Shown: in pieces, positions 1 to 5,748 of the stretch | Position numbering within the stretch: position 1 is the first letter of the stretch | How the letters are laid out: each line of letters begins with the position of its first letter | DNA from: Pseudomonadota bacterium | GTDB lineage: Bacteria; Myxococcota_A; Polyangia; Polyangiales; Polyangiaceae | NCBI GenBank assembly: GCA_023411445.1 | Contig: JAEYOT010000581.1 | Location: 1-5,847 of the forward strand | Direction of reading: 5' to 3' | Length of the DNA stretch: 5,847 nt | Position numbers and translations under genes: made by a program | Notes under the pieces: model-generated | Database searches by the model: none | Told to the model about the DNA's origin: nothing | What the model saw: only the letters and a program-made list of their open reading frames with translations

Positions 1-30
1 AGCAAATGGCGTGATTCAAGCCACATGGAC

Positions 31-59
31 TTGACTGGGGGGCCCTCGAAAGCTAGTTA
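31..59 (+). promoter_or_regulatory. Possible sigma70-type promoter for the rplM operon
   Basis: TTGACT at 31-36 matches five of six bases of the -35 consensus. After a 17-nt spacer comes TAGTTA at 54-59, a poor -10 match that keeps only the leading TA. The surrounding bases 49-60 are AT-richer than the rest of the window, and the site lies at a sensible distance upstream of the first ribosomal gene. Transcription would start near 66, giving a leader of about 60 nt. The -35 is convincing and the -10 is not, so this is a candidate only. Confidence 0.4.
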
Positions 60-113
60 ACGCGCCCTTTTCCAGGTTTGGGCAGGTATTGTCCAGCTGG
101 CAAGCAAGACCCG

Positions 114-118
114 AAGGA
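114..118 (+). promoter_or_regulatory. Ribosome-binding site of rplM
   Basis: AAGGA lies 11 nt before the ATG at 130 and supports that start. The leader from 60 to 129 also holds an 8-bp palindrome, CCAGCTGG (93-100), and two copies of GCAAGAC (104-110 and 122-128) on either side of this site. In E. coli, L13 represses its own operon through the mRNA leader, so structure here could be regulatory, but nothing proves it in this sequence. Confidence 0.6.
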
Positions 119-129
119 TTGGCAAGACG

Positions 130-564
130 ATGGCGACGTATCAAGCGAAACCGGCAGAGGCTGCGGCGACCCGAAAGTGGTACGTCGTCGACGCGACGGA
201 TCAACCTCTCGGCCGTCTCGCGACCAAGGTGGCGAGCGTTCTCCGTGGCAAGCACAAGCCGACCTACACGCCCCACGTCGACACGGGCGACTTCGTGATC
301 GTCGTCAACGCCGACAAGGTGAAGCTGACGGGCGTCAAGTCGAACGACAAGATGTACTACAGCCACAGTGGCTACCCCGGCGCCATCAAGAGCGAGTCTT
401 ACCGCGAAGTGGTCGCGAAGGACCCTGCCTTCCCGATCGAGAAGGCCGTCAAGGGCATGCTGCCGAAGAACGTGCTGGGCCGCGAGATGCTGCTCAAGCT
501 CAAGGTTTACGGGAGCGACAAGCACCCGCACACGGCTCAGAAGCCCGAAGCGCTGTCGCTCTGA
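130..564 (+). CDS. rplM: 50S ribosomal protein L13
   Basis: Encodes L13, a 144-residue protein of the large ribosomal subunit that binds 23S rRNA and acts early in subunit assembly in the cytoplasm. The length agrees with the family (E. coli 142). Near-invariant segments are visible: KWYVVDA near residues 16-22, LGRLAT near 27-32, [15 protein letters not shown] at about 40-54, [11 protein letters not shown] at about 58-68, and AVKGMLPKN followed by LKVY toward the C-terminus. The start at 130 has an AAGGA site 11 nt upstream and gives the N-terminus MATYQAKP, close to the E. coli form, so it is well supported. It is first in a same-strand block, 22 nt before rpsI, the usual bacterial pairing. 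In E. coli L13 feeds back on this operon; whether that happens here is unknown. Confidence 0.98.
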   Translation: MATYQAKPAEAAATRKWYVVDATDQPLGRLATKVASVLRGKHKPTYTPHVDTGDFVIVVNADKVKLTGVKSNDKMYYSHSGYPGAIKSESYREVVAKDPAFPIEKAVKGMLPKNVLGREMLLKLKVYGSDKHPHTAQKPEALSL

Positions 565-586
565 TCACTGAAGGAACCGTAGAGAG

Positions 587-979
587 ATGTCCGAAGTTTC
601 GACGTACGCCACTGGTAAGCGCAAGACGGCTGTCGCCCGCGTGTGGATCAGCCCGGGCAGCGGCAAGATGATCGTGAACGGCGCCGAGGCCGATCACTAC
701 TTCGAGCGCGAGACGTCACGCATGATCGCGCGCCAGTCGCTGGAGATCCTCGAGGTGCTGGACAAGTACGACGTGCGGGCCACGGTGGCGGGTGGCGGCC
801 ACAGCGCCCAGGCCGAGGCCATGCGCCATGGCATCGCCCGCGCCCTGATCGCGGAGACGCCGGAGCGCCGCATCACGCTGAAGCGCGCCGGCTACCTCAC
901 GCGCGACGACCGCAAGAAGGAGCGCAAGAAGTACGGCCAGGCCGGCGCTCGTAAGCGCTTCCAGTACTCCAAGCGCTGA
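587..979 (+). CDS. rpsI: 30S ribosomal protein S9
   Basis: Encodes S9, a 130-residue small-subunit protein whose C-terminal tail reaches into the decoding site and contacts the P-site tRNA. Family features are clear: the N-terminal ATGKRKTAVARVW (about residues 8-20), GSGKMIVNG, the glycine-rich AGGGHSAQAEAMRHGIARAL (about 68-87), and a strongly basic C-terminal region ending in FQYSKR. The terminal SKR is the conserved tRNA-contacting tail and is intact. Length matches the E. coli protein. The ATG at 587 follows rplM by 22 nt, with AAGGA at 571-575 as its ribosome-binding site, 11 nt upstream. It is cotranscribed with rplM in most bacteria. The argC ribosome-binding site overlaps its stop codon, suggesting the transcript continues. 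Confidence 0.98.
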   Translation: MSEVSTYATGKRKTAVARVWISPGSGKMIVNGAEADHYFERETSRMIARQSLEILEVLDKYDVRATVAGGGHSAQAEAMRHGIARALIAETPERRITLKRAGYLTRDDRKKERKKYGQAGARKRFQYSKR

Positions 980-986
980 GGAAGAA
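979..986 (+). promoter_or_regulatory. argC ribosome-binding site overlapping the rpsI stop codon
   Basis: The rpsI stop TGA (977-979) shares its last base with the purine run AGGAAGAA, which leads straight to the argC ATG at 987. The AGGA core (979-982) is 4 nt from the start codon. A ribosome finishing rpsI would cover this site, so translation of argC is probably coupled to that of rpsI. The spacing is seen directly; the coupling is inferred. Confidence 0.6.
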
Positions 987-2054
987 ATGTCCGATCCCCT
1001 CCGCGTCGGCATTCTGGGCGCTGGCGGGTACGTCGGCGCCGAGTTGGTGCGGCTACTGCACCAACACCCCAAAGCCGTCATCCACATGGTGGCGGCGCGG
1101 GAGAAGGCCGGTAAGCGGCTGAGCGAGGTCCTCCCAGGCTCGCTCGGCGTTGCCGGCCTTTCGGATTTGGTGCTCGAGACGTTCGAGCCCGAGCAGGCGA
1201 GCGAGCTCGCCAAGCGCGTGGACGTCGTGTTCATGGCGCTGCCGCACGCCGCCAGCGCGCGCGCCGGCAAGGCGCTGTACGCGGCCGGCGTGCAGGTGAT
1301 CGACTGCTCGGCGGACTTCCGCCTCAAGGACGTGGCCGTGTACGAGAAGACGTACGCGGTGGAGCACCCCGCGCGGGAGCTTTTGGCCACCAGCGTGTAC
1401 GGCTCGCCGGAGCTGCACCGCGCCCAGCTCGCGGGGGCCAAGCTGATCGCGGCGCCGGGCTGCCACGTGACCACCTCTTTGTTGCCGCTGGCGCCGCTGC
1501 TCAAGCGCAAGCTGATCGATCCGTCCTTCATCGTGATCGACTCGAAGACGGGCGTGAGCGGTGGCGGGCGCTCTCCCGCGCCTGCCTTCCACTACCCGGA
1601 GGCGACCGAGGGCATTCGGCCATACAAGGCGGGCAGCACGCACCGGCACGTCCCAGAGCTGGAGCAGGAGCTGTCGCTCGTCGCCGGCAGCCCCATCACC
1701 GTCGCCTTCACGCCGATCTTGGTGCCGATGTCGCGCGGGATTTTGGCGACCATCTACGCCAAGGCGGCGCCTGGCGTCACCGCCGAGGCTTGTCGCGCGG
1801 CGGCGCGCGAGCTGTACGAGGGCGGCCTCGTCACCGTGCTGCCGGAGGGCGTGCTGGCGGACACCGCGTGGCTGCGCGGCTCCGCCCGCGCGCACGTCGG
1901 CTACGTGCACGATCAGCACGCTGGCTTGATCGTGGCGATGGGCGCCATCGACAACCTGGCGCGCGGCGCCTCCGCGCAGGCGATCCAGGCGTTCAACGTG
2001 TCACGCGGGTGGCCTGACGCGCTGGGCTTGCCCGAGCTACCATTGTTTCCATAG
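987..2054 (+). CDS. argC: N-acetyl-gamma-glutamyl-phosphate reductase
   Basis: Catalyses NADPH-dependent reduction of N-acetyl-glutamyl phosphate to N-acetyl-glutamate semialdehyde, the third step of arginine (ornithine) synthesis, in the cytoplasm. The 355 residues fit the long ArgC type. The N-terminal Rossmann motif GILGAGGYVGAEL covers residues 8-20. SADFRLKD (108-115) and VYGSPEL (137-143) are typical. The expected catalytic cysteine is C159 in APGC, and the HRHVPE segment (219-224) supplies the expected catalytic histidine H221. SKTGVSGGGR (186-195) and FTPILVPMSRGILAT (241-255) are further family blocks. After the cysteine, HVTTS replaces the common YPTA. The ATG at 987 follows rpsI by only 7 nt with an AGGAAGAA site, so the start is firm. 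Location in the ribosomal protein operon suggests coexpression with growth rate rather than arginine-specific control, but no operator was looked for elsewhere. Confidence 0.95.
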   Translation: MSDPLRVGILGAGGYVGAELVRLLHQHPKAVIHMVAAREKAGKRLSEVLPGSLGVAGLSDLVLETFEPEQASELAKRVDVVFMALPHAASARAGKALYAAGVQVIDCSADFRLKDVAVYEKTYAVEHPARELLATSVYGSPELHRAQLAGAKLIAAPGCHVTTSLLPLAPLLKRKLIDPSFIVIDSKTGVSGGGRSPAPAFHYPEATEGIRPYKAGSTHRHVPELEQELSLVAGSPITVAFTPILVPMSRGILATIYAKAAPGVTAEACRAAARELYEGGLVTVLPEGVLADTAWLRGSARAHVGYVHDQHAGLIVAMGAIDNLARGASAQAIQAFNVSRGWPDALGLPELPLFP

Positions 2055-2063
2055 CGAGCGCGC

Positions 2064-2072
2064 GGGGGGGGG
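2064..2072 (+). repeat. Run of nine G just before a start codon
   Basis: An uninterrupted G9 tract ends three bases before the ATG at 2076, and another G5 run begins within that start codon. It occupies the position where a ribosome-binding site is expected, and no AGGAGG-like site is present. Its length could vary by slippage, which would change translation-initiation spacing without shifting the reading frame. Confidence 0.7.
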
Positions 2073-2075
2073 CAC

Positions 2076-2546
2076 ATGGGGGAACGCAGCATTCCGAAGA
2101 ACGACGAAGAGCGGGTGGAGCTGCTGGCGTTCTTGGTGCGGCACACCTCGCAGCTGCTGCTGGACGAGCGCGCGGAGGTGATGCCGCACGCTGTGCGGCT
2201 GCTGGGGCCGAGCTCGGAGGTGAAGACCTACTTCCCGCAGGACTCGCACCCCCGCGCGGACGCAAACGAGCTGTTGCGCTTGGCGCTGATCTGGGCGAGC
2301 GAGCCTGACGAGTCCGCGGAGGTGGTGGGCATCGCGGTGTGCGCGGGCTTGGAGCTGGCGACCGATCCGGACGCGCGCGCGCTGGGTGCGCAGGTGGAGA
2401 CGGGCACGGTGGCGGCCTTCTTGATCTTCCCGTACCGCCGCGAAGAACAAGGCTTTCAGATCGACGAGTTTCAGGCGAGCGAGGAGCTGCTGGTGCCGGA
2501 GGGCATCCATTGGCAGCTGGAAGCGCCCGGCGCAGAGCCGAGCTGA
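2076..2546 (+). CDS. Unrecognised acidic 156-residue protein
   Basis: I do not recognise this family. The product is a soluble, acidic protein with no signal peptide or transmembrane segment. The N-terminal part (about residues 10-44) looks helical and is rich in Leu, Glu and Arg. A block reading VKTYFPQDSHPRAD (49-62) follows, then a helix-like stretch DANELLRLALIWASEPDES (62-80). Two hydrophobic strand-like stretches come next, VVGIAVCAGLELA (83-95) and GTVAAFLIFPYRR (110-122), and the tail is acidic. The alternating helix and strand pattern suggests a small alpha/beta domain. It starts 21 nt after argC on the same strand, so it is probably the last gene of that operon. The G9 run stands in place of a normal ribosome-binding site. 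Codon use resembles its neighbours, and the amino-acid composition is that of a real protein, unlike the arginine/serine-rich overlapping frames. It converges with the next gene, with 3 nt between stops. Confidence 0.75.
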   Translation: MGERSIPKNDEERVELLAFLVRHTSQLLLDERAEVMPHAVRLLGPSSEVKTYFPQDSHPRADANELLRLALIWASEPDESAEVVGIAVCAGLELATDPDARALGAQVETGTVAAFLIFPYRREEQGFQIDEFQASEELLVPEGIHWQLEAPGAEPS

Positions 2547-2549
2547 GCG

Positions 2550-3446
2550 TCAACGCCTGAGCGAAGGCGGGCTAGCGTAGTGCCGCTCGCTGAGCCGAGT
2601 CTGCGCCTTGGGCCCCAGCTCCAGCCCAAAGCCGATGCGCTCCACGAACGGGCGCAGGTCATCCACGTGCAGCGAGCCGTGGCGCTCCACGAGCAGGCGC
2701 GGGCGCCCGGCAGGCGTGGGTGAGCCGAGCTTGTGGAAGGCGATGATGGTGGTCGACATCGGCGAAAACAGCGGGTAGCGCTGCTGCGCCGCCTGCTCGT
2801 CGGGGTGACGCAGCACCACGAAGCCGTCCTCGCCGCGAAACTCGGCCTTGATATCCGAGCCGCGGTAGTGCGCTGGCTCGTCCGCCGCGCCGGTGACGTG
2901 ACGCGAGCGGTTGGCCGAGGTGACGTAGAGGTAGTCCTCGCCGATCAGGTCCATGGCACGCGCCAAGAGCTTGTTCGAGTAGCAGCTGTAGCCGGGCGCG
3001 ATCACCTGCGTCGTGCGCACGCCGTCCTCCACGCTGGTCAGGTGGTCGGGCAGGTGCGGCGCGGCCGGCCCGCGGAAGCCGAACGGGCCGAGCTCCAGCA
3101 GCTGGTCCATCAGGCTCAGCACCTTGTGCGGAGTGAGGCCGGGCGGCAGCTGGCCCCAATCGAACAGCCGCGGGATGCGCACCGGCGTCGTCGTGACGGA
3201 GCCGACCTGCGTGTCCGGCCTGCCCTTCATGCGGTTGATGCGCACGACCACCTCGCGATCCGGGCGCGCGACGATGGCGTAGAAGTTGGCGAAGCCGTGC
3301 GTGACCACGCCGTTGGCCGCCACGGCGTGCGCGGCGAAATCCACCCCGGTGGTGTCCGAGAGGAAGTAGCGCACGGAGCGCGGCGGGATGATCAGGTCCT
3401 CCTCGAGGTCGCTCACGTCGACCGGAACAGCTTCGTGACCAGCCAT
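2550..3446 (-). CDS. Divergent Sua5/YciO/YrdC-like protein
   Basis: A 298-residue protein that resembles the YrdC-type domain, whose best-known members (TsaC/Sua5) make threonylcarbamoyl-AMP for tRNA t6A modification. The similarity rests on ordered short motifs: NGVVTHGFANFYAI (45-58) where the family has PT(D/E)TxYGL; MKGRP (73-77), supplying the KxR motif; TSANRS (176-181), supplying SxN; PMSTTIIAF (229-237), resembling PSTVVDL; and LLVERHGSLHVDDL (251-264), resembling the family's I(L)RxGxxxxxxL end. KxR and SxN, which line the nucleotide site, are kept, but the PT(D/E)TxYGL segment is not. I infer that it binds a nucleotide or RNA and is not the housekeeping t6A enzyme. The region at about 92-150, with GPFGFRG, looks like an insertion relative to small YrdC proteins. 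The ATG at 3446 gives the longest frame and lacks a clear ribosome-binding site. A GTG at codon 11 is an alternative start. It is divergent from uvrB and stands alone. Confidence 0.75.
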   Translation of the reverse strand: MAGHEAVPVDVSDLEEDLIIPPRSVRYFLSDTTGVDFAAHAVAANGVVTHGFANFYAIVARPDREVVVRINRMKGRPDTQVGSVTTTPVRIPRLFDWGQLPPGLTPHKVLSLMDQLLELGPFGFRGPAAPHLPDHLTSVEDGVRTTQVIAPGYSCYSNKLLARAMDLIGEDYLYVTSANRSRHVTGAADEPAHYRGSDIKAEFRGEDGFVVLRHPDEQAAQQRYPLFSPMSTTIIAFHKLGSPTPAGRPRLLVERHGSLHVDDLRPFVERIGFGLELGPKAQTRLSERHYASPPSLRR

Positions 3447-3454
3447 GAAAGCGA

Positions 3455-3481
3455 ATTAACACGCCGCCTGGGCGCCCCCAA
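3455..3481 (-). promoter_or_regulatory. Weak possible promoter of the YrdC-like gene
   Basis: On the minus strand, TTGGGG (3476-3481) could serve as a -35. GTTAAT (3455-3460), four of six bases of TATAAT, could be the -10, with a 15-nt spacer. This is the only AT-rich patch upstream of the gene. A start of transcription 6-8 bases further on would fall almost on the ATG at 3446, implying a leaderless message and agreeing with the missing ribosome-binding site. The match is weak. Confidence 0.25.
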
Positions 3482-3504
3482 TCGCACAAAACTCAGCCGA
3501 GCGG

Positions 3505-3510
3505 CAAAAT
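3505..3510 (+). promoter_or_regulatory. Possible -10 element for uvrB
   Basis: CAAAAT matches four of six bases of TATAAT and is the best plus-strand -10 candidate in the 169-nt region between the divergent genes. Upstream, only the poor CGCACA (3483-3488, 16-nt spacer) could act as a -35. Transcription would begin near 3517, placing the inverted repeat at 3541-3558 within the transcribed leader. Confidence 0.25.
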
Positions 3511-3540
3511 GCGCCGTCTGCGCGACCCGCGCCGGGGTGA

Positions 3541-3558
3541 CTGACATGACCCTGTCAG
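3541..3558 (+). promoter_or_regulatory. Inverted repeat in the uvrB leader, possible operator or hairpin
   Basis: CTGACA (3541-3546) and TGTCAG (3553-3558) are perfect 6-bp inverted arms around a 6-nt spacer. The site lies 57 nt before the uvrB ATG. uvrB is an SOS gene in many bacteria, so a repressor operator is plausible, but this does not match the E. coli LexA pattern CTGT-N8-ACAG. It could instead fold as an mRNA hairpin over a small upstream reading frame that starts at 3546. The symmetry is seen directly; the function is unknown. Confidence 0.4.
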
Positions 3559-3644
3559 GAGATCGCGCGGGCGAGCTTGCGCCGGGCGCGGGACCGAACA
3601 ACGATTCTGGGATCCATGAGCCTGGGTTTCAAGCTGAGGAGTGA
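3546..3644 (+). CDS. Possible 32-codon upstream reading frame overlapping the uvrB start
   Basis: An ATG at 3546 follows GGGGTGA (3534-3540), a good complement to the 3' end of 16S rRNA, at a 5-nt spacing. That is a better initiation signal than uvrB itself has. The frame runs through the uvrB ATG (3616) and stops with TGA at 3642-3644. The peptide [13 protein letters not shown]... is not recognised and shows no conserved features. It could act as a translational coupler or leader peptide for uvrB, or be a chance frame in GC-rich DNA. Confidence 0.2.
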   Translation: MTLSGDRAGELAPGAGPNNDSGIHEPGFQAEE

Positions 3645-5736
3645 GTTCACGCCGAAAGGTGACCAGCCGGCCGCGATCGAGAGCCTGGTCAAGGGCTTCG
3701 AAGCCGGCGAGCAGTACCAGACGCTGCTCGGCATCACGGGCTCGGGCAAGACCTTCACGGTGGCCAACCTGATCCAGCGGCTGCAGAAGCCGACCTTGAT
3801 CATGGCGCCGAACAAGACGCTGGCGGCGCAGCTCTACGCCGAGATGCGCGACCTGTTTCCGGAGAACGCGGTCGCCTTCTTCGTGAGCTACTACGACTAC
3901 TACCAGCCGGAAGCGTACATCCCGACGACGGACACCTTCATCGAGAAGGACGCGATCATCAACGATCAGATCGATCGCATGCGCCACGCCGCGACGATGT
4001 CCCTCTTGTCGCGCCCGGACGTGATCATCATCGCCAGCGTGAGCTGCATCTACGGCATTGGCTCGGCGGAGACGTACTCCGGCCTGCTCATCAACATCGT
4101 GAAGGGCGAGGAGCTACGCCGCGACAACCTGCTGCGCATGCTGGTGGACATTCAGTACGAGCGCAACGACACGGACTTTCACCGTGGCACGTTCCGCGTG
4201 CGCGGCGACGTGGTCGAGATCTTCCCGGTGTACGAGGAGTCCATCGCGATCCGCGTGGAGTTCTTCGGTGACGAGGTGGACGGCATTCACGAGGTCGATC
4301 CGCTGCGCGGCAAGGTGCTGGGCTCGCTGGACCGCTACTCGATTTACCCCGGCTCGCATTACGTGACGCCCCGCCAGCAGCTGGATCGCGCCATCAGCGG
4401 CATCCGCGAGGAGCTGAAGGAGCGGCTCGAGTACTACGACCGCGAGGGGCGCTTCCTGGAAAAGCAGCGCATCCAGCAGCGCACCATGTACGACCTGGAG
4501 ATGCTCGAGCAGATGGGCTTCGTTCAGGGCATCGAGAACTACTCGCGGCACCTGTCGCAGCGGGCGCCCGGTGATCCGCCGCCTACGCTGATCGACTACT
4601 TCCCCAAGGACTTCTTGCTGGTGATGGACGAGTCGCACCAGACGGTGCCGCAGGTGGCGGCCATGTACCGTGGCGATCGCTCGCGCAAGGAGACGCTGGT
4701 GGAGTACGGATTCCGCCTGCCGAGCGCGCTGGACAACCGCCCGCTCAAGTTCGAAGAGTTCGAGCAGCACATGCGACGCACCGTGTTCGTGTCGGCGACG
4801 CCCGGCGAGTACGAGCTGCAGAAGTCGCAAGGGGTGGTGGTGGAGCAGCTGATCCGCCCCACCGGCCTCTTGGATCCGGAGATCTTCGTGCGGCCCGTCA
4901 GCGGCCAAGTGGACGACCTGCTAGCCGAGATCCGCGAGCGCACCAAGCGAGACGAGCGCGTGCTGGTCACGACGTTGACCAAGCGCATGGCCGAGGAGCT
5001 CACGGACTATTACACCGAGCTTGGCGTGCGCGTCCGTTACTTGCACTCGGACATCGACACGCTGGAGCGCGTCGAGATCTTGCGCGATCTGCGCGCCGGT
5101 GAGTTCGACGTGCTCGTGGGTATCAACCTGCTGCGCGAAGGTCTGGATCTGCCGGAGGTCAGCCTGGTGGCCATCTTGGACGCGGACAAGGAGGGCTTCC
5201 TGCGCAGCCCGCGCTCGCTGATTCAGACCATCGGGCGCGCTGCGCGCAACGCCAACGGCCAAGTCTACATGTACGCGGATCGCATCACCGACGCGATGAA
5301 AGTGGCGATCGAGGAGACCGAGCGGCGCCGTAAGCTCCAGCGCGATTACAACGAGAAGCACGGCATCACGCCGGCGACGGTGAAGCGCGCGATCATGGAG
5401 CTTAGCCCGGCCAGCGGCCAGACGGACTACTACGCCGTGCCGAAGGGTCACGCAGGCAAGGGCGGCGCGGCCGCGGAGCGCAAGCGTCCCGAGCGCGGTG
5501 CGGCCGCCAGCGGCTCGCCGCAGGACATCGCCGAGCGCCTGCTCGAGCTACGGCAAGAGATGTTCGCGGCCGCCGAGAACCTGCAGTTCGAGACCGCGGC
5601 GCGCCTGCGTGACGAGATCAAGAAGCTGCAAGCTCTGAATGGCGGGGAGCCGGTGGTGGCGCCCAGCTCGGCGCCGCAGTCCGAGCGACGTCCGGCGCGC
5701 AAGGCCAAGCCCAAGGTGGGCGCGCGCCGGCGCTGA
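3616..5736 (+). CDS. uvrB: UvrABC system protein B (excision nuclease subunit)
   Basis: UvrB is the damage-verifying, ATP-dependent subunit of nucleotide excision repair. It receives lesions from UvrA and recruits UvrC for incision. The 706-residue product is colinear with E. coli UvrB (673): Walker A GITGSGKT (39-46), the DNA-clamping beta-hairpin region starting at [12 protein letters not shown] (92-103), helicase motif DESH (338-341), SATPGEYE (393-400), motif [17 protein letters not shown] (502-517), motif [11 protein letters not shown] (537-545), and a C-terminal UVR domain (about 637-671) that binds UvrC. All key motifs are intact. A TTG at 3577 would add 13 residues, but the ATG at 3616 gives [11 protein letters not shown], aligning with E. 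coli MSKPFKLNSAF, so I chose it. Its ribosome-binding site is poor (GGGA at 3609-3612 is only 3 nt away). Oddities are a Gly/Ala/Lys-rich linker (about 600-636) and a basic, proline-containing tail of about 32 residues after the UVR domain. Confidence 0.97.
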   Translation: MSLGFKLRSEFTPKGDQPAAIESLVKGFEAGEQYQTLLGITGSGKTFTVANLIQRLQKPTLIMAPNKTLAAQLYAEMRDLFPENAVAFFVSYYDYYQPEAYIPTTDTFIEKDAIINDQIDRMRHAATMSLLSRPDVIIIASVSCIYGIGSAETYSGLLINIVKGEELRRDNLLRMLVDIQYERNDTDFHRGTFRVRGDVVEIFPVYEESIAIRVEFFGDEVDGIHEVDPLRGKVLGSLDRYSIYPGSHYVTPRQQLDRAISGIREELKERLEYYDREGRFLEKQRIQQRTMYDLEMLEQMGFVQGIENYSRHLSQRAPGDPPPTLIDYFPKDFLLVMDESHQTVPQVAAMYRGDRSRKETLVEYGFRLPSALDNRPLKFEEFEQHMRRTVFVSATPGEYELQKSQGVVVEQLIRPTGLLDPEIFVRPVSGQVDDLLAEIRERTKRDERVLVTTLTKRMAEELTDYYTELGVRVRYLHSDIDTLERVEILRDLRAGEFDVLVGINLLREGLDLPEVSLVAILDADKEGFLRSPRSLIQTIGRAARNANGQVYMYADRITDAMKVAIEETERRRKLQRDYNEKHGITPATVKRAIMELSPASGQTDYYAVPKGHAGKGGAAAERKRPERGAAASGSPQDIAERLLELRQEMFAAAENLQFETAARLRDEIKKLQALNGGEPVVAPSSAPQSERRPARKAKPKVGARRR

Positions 5737-5748
5737 GCGCGCTCAGCG
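5731..5748. terminator. Perfect 18-bp palindrome covering two convergent stop codons
   Basis: CGCTGAGCGCGCTCAGCG equals its own reverse complement. As RNA it can form a 7-bp stem with a CGCG loop in either direction. It contains the uvrB stop (5734-5736) and, on the other strand, the stop of the right-edge gene (5743-5745), so it is well placed as a shared two-way terminator or 3'-end stabiliser. No T-run follows on either strand, so it does not fit a classical intrinsic terminator. Confidence 0.4.

Noticed and set aside
7..28. tRNA-like T-loop (ATTCAAGCC) near the left edge
   Set aside because: The flanking bases do not form a 5-bp T-stem, and no CCA end or acceptor pairing is visible.
716..1919. 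Two long minus-strand frames opposite rpsI and argC (716-1531 and 1053-1919)
   Set aside because: They lie wholly opposite well-identified genes, and their products are biased toward Arg, Ala, Ser and His with no recognisable motif. High GC at third positions removes stop codons and explains them.
2554..2569. Hairpin CGCCT-GAGCGA-AGGCG just after the unrecognised gene, as a terminator
   Set aside because: The stem is only 5 bp, no T-run follows, and it lies in the coding end of the convergent gene. Such hairpins are common by chance at this GC content.
3577..3615. TTG start adding 13 residues to UvrB
   Set aside because: The alignment with E. coli UvrB begins at the ATG at 3616. The extra residues [13 protein letters not shown] match nothing known, and the nearest AGGAG is 15 nt from the TTG.
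2733..3644. A 303-codon plus-strand frame opposite the YrdC-like gene
   Set aside because: The product is Arg/Val/His-rich without domain motifs, while the minus strand has ordered family motifs over the same stretch. Only its last 32 codons are considered separately as a possible upstream frame.
4114..4908. A 264-codon minus-strand frame inside uvrB
   Set aside because: It lies opposite conserved uvrB coding sequence and has a Leu/His/Arg-rich composition typical of an antisense shadow.
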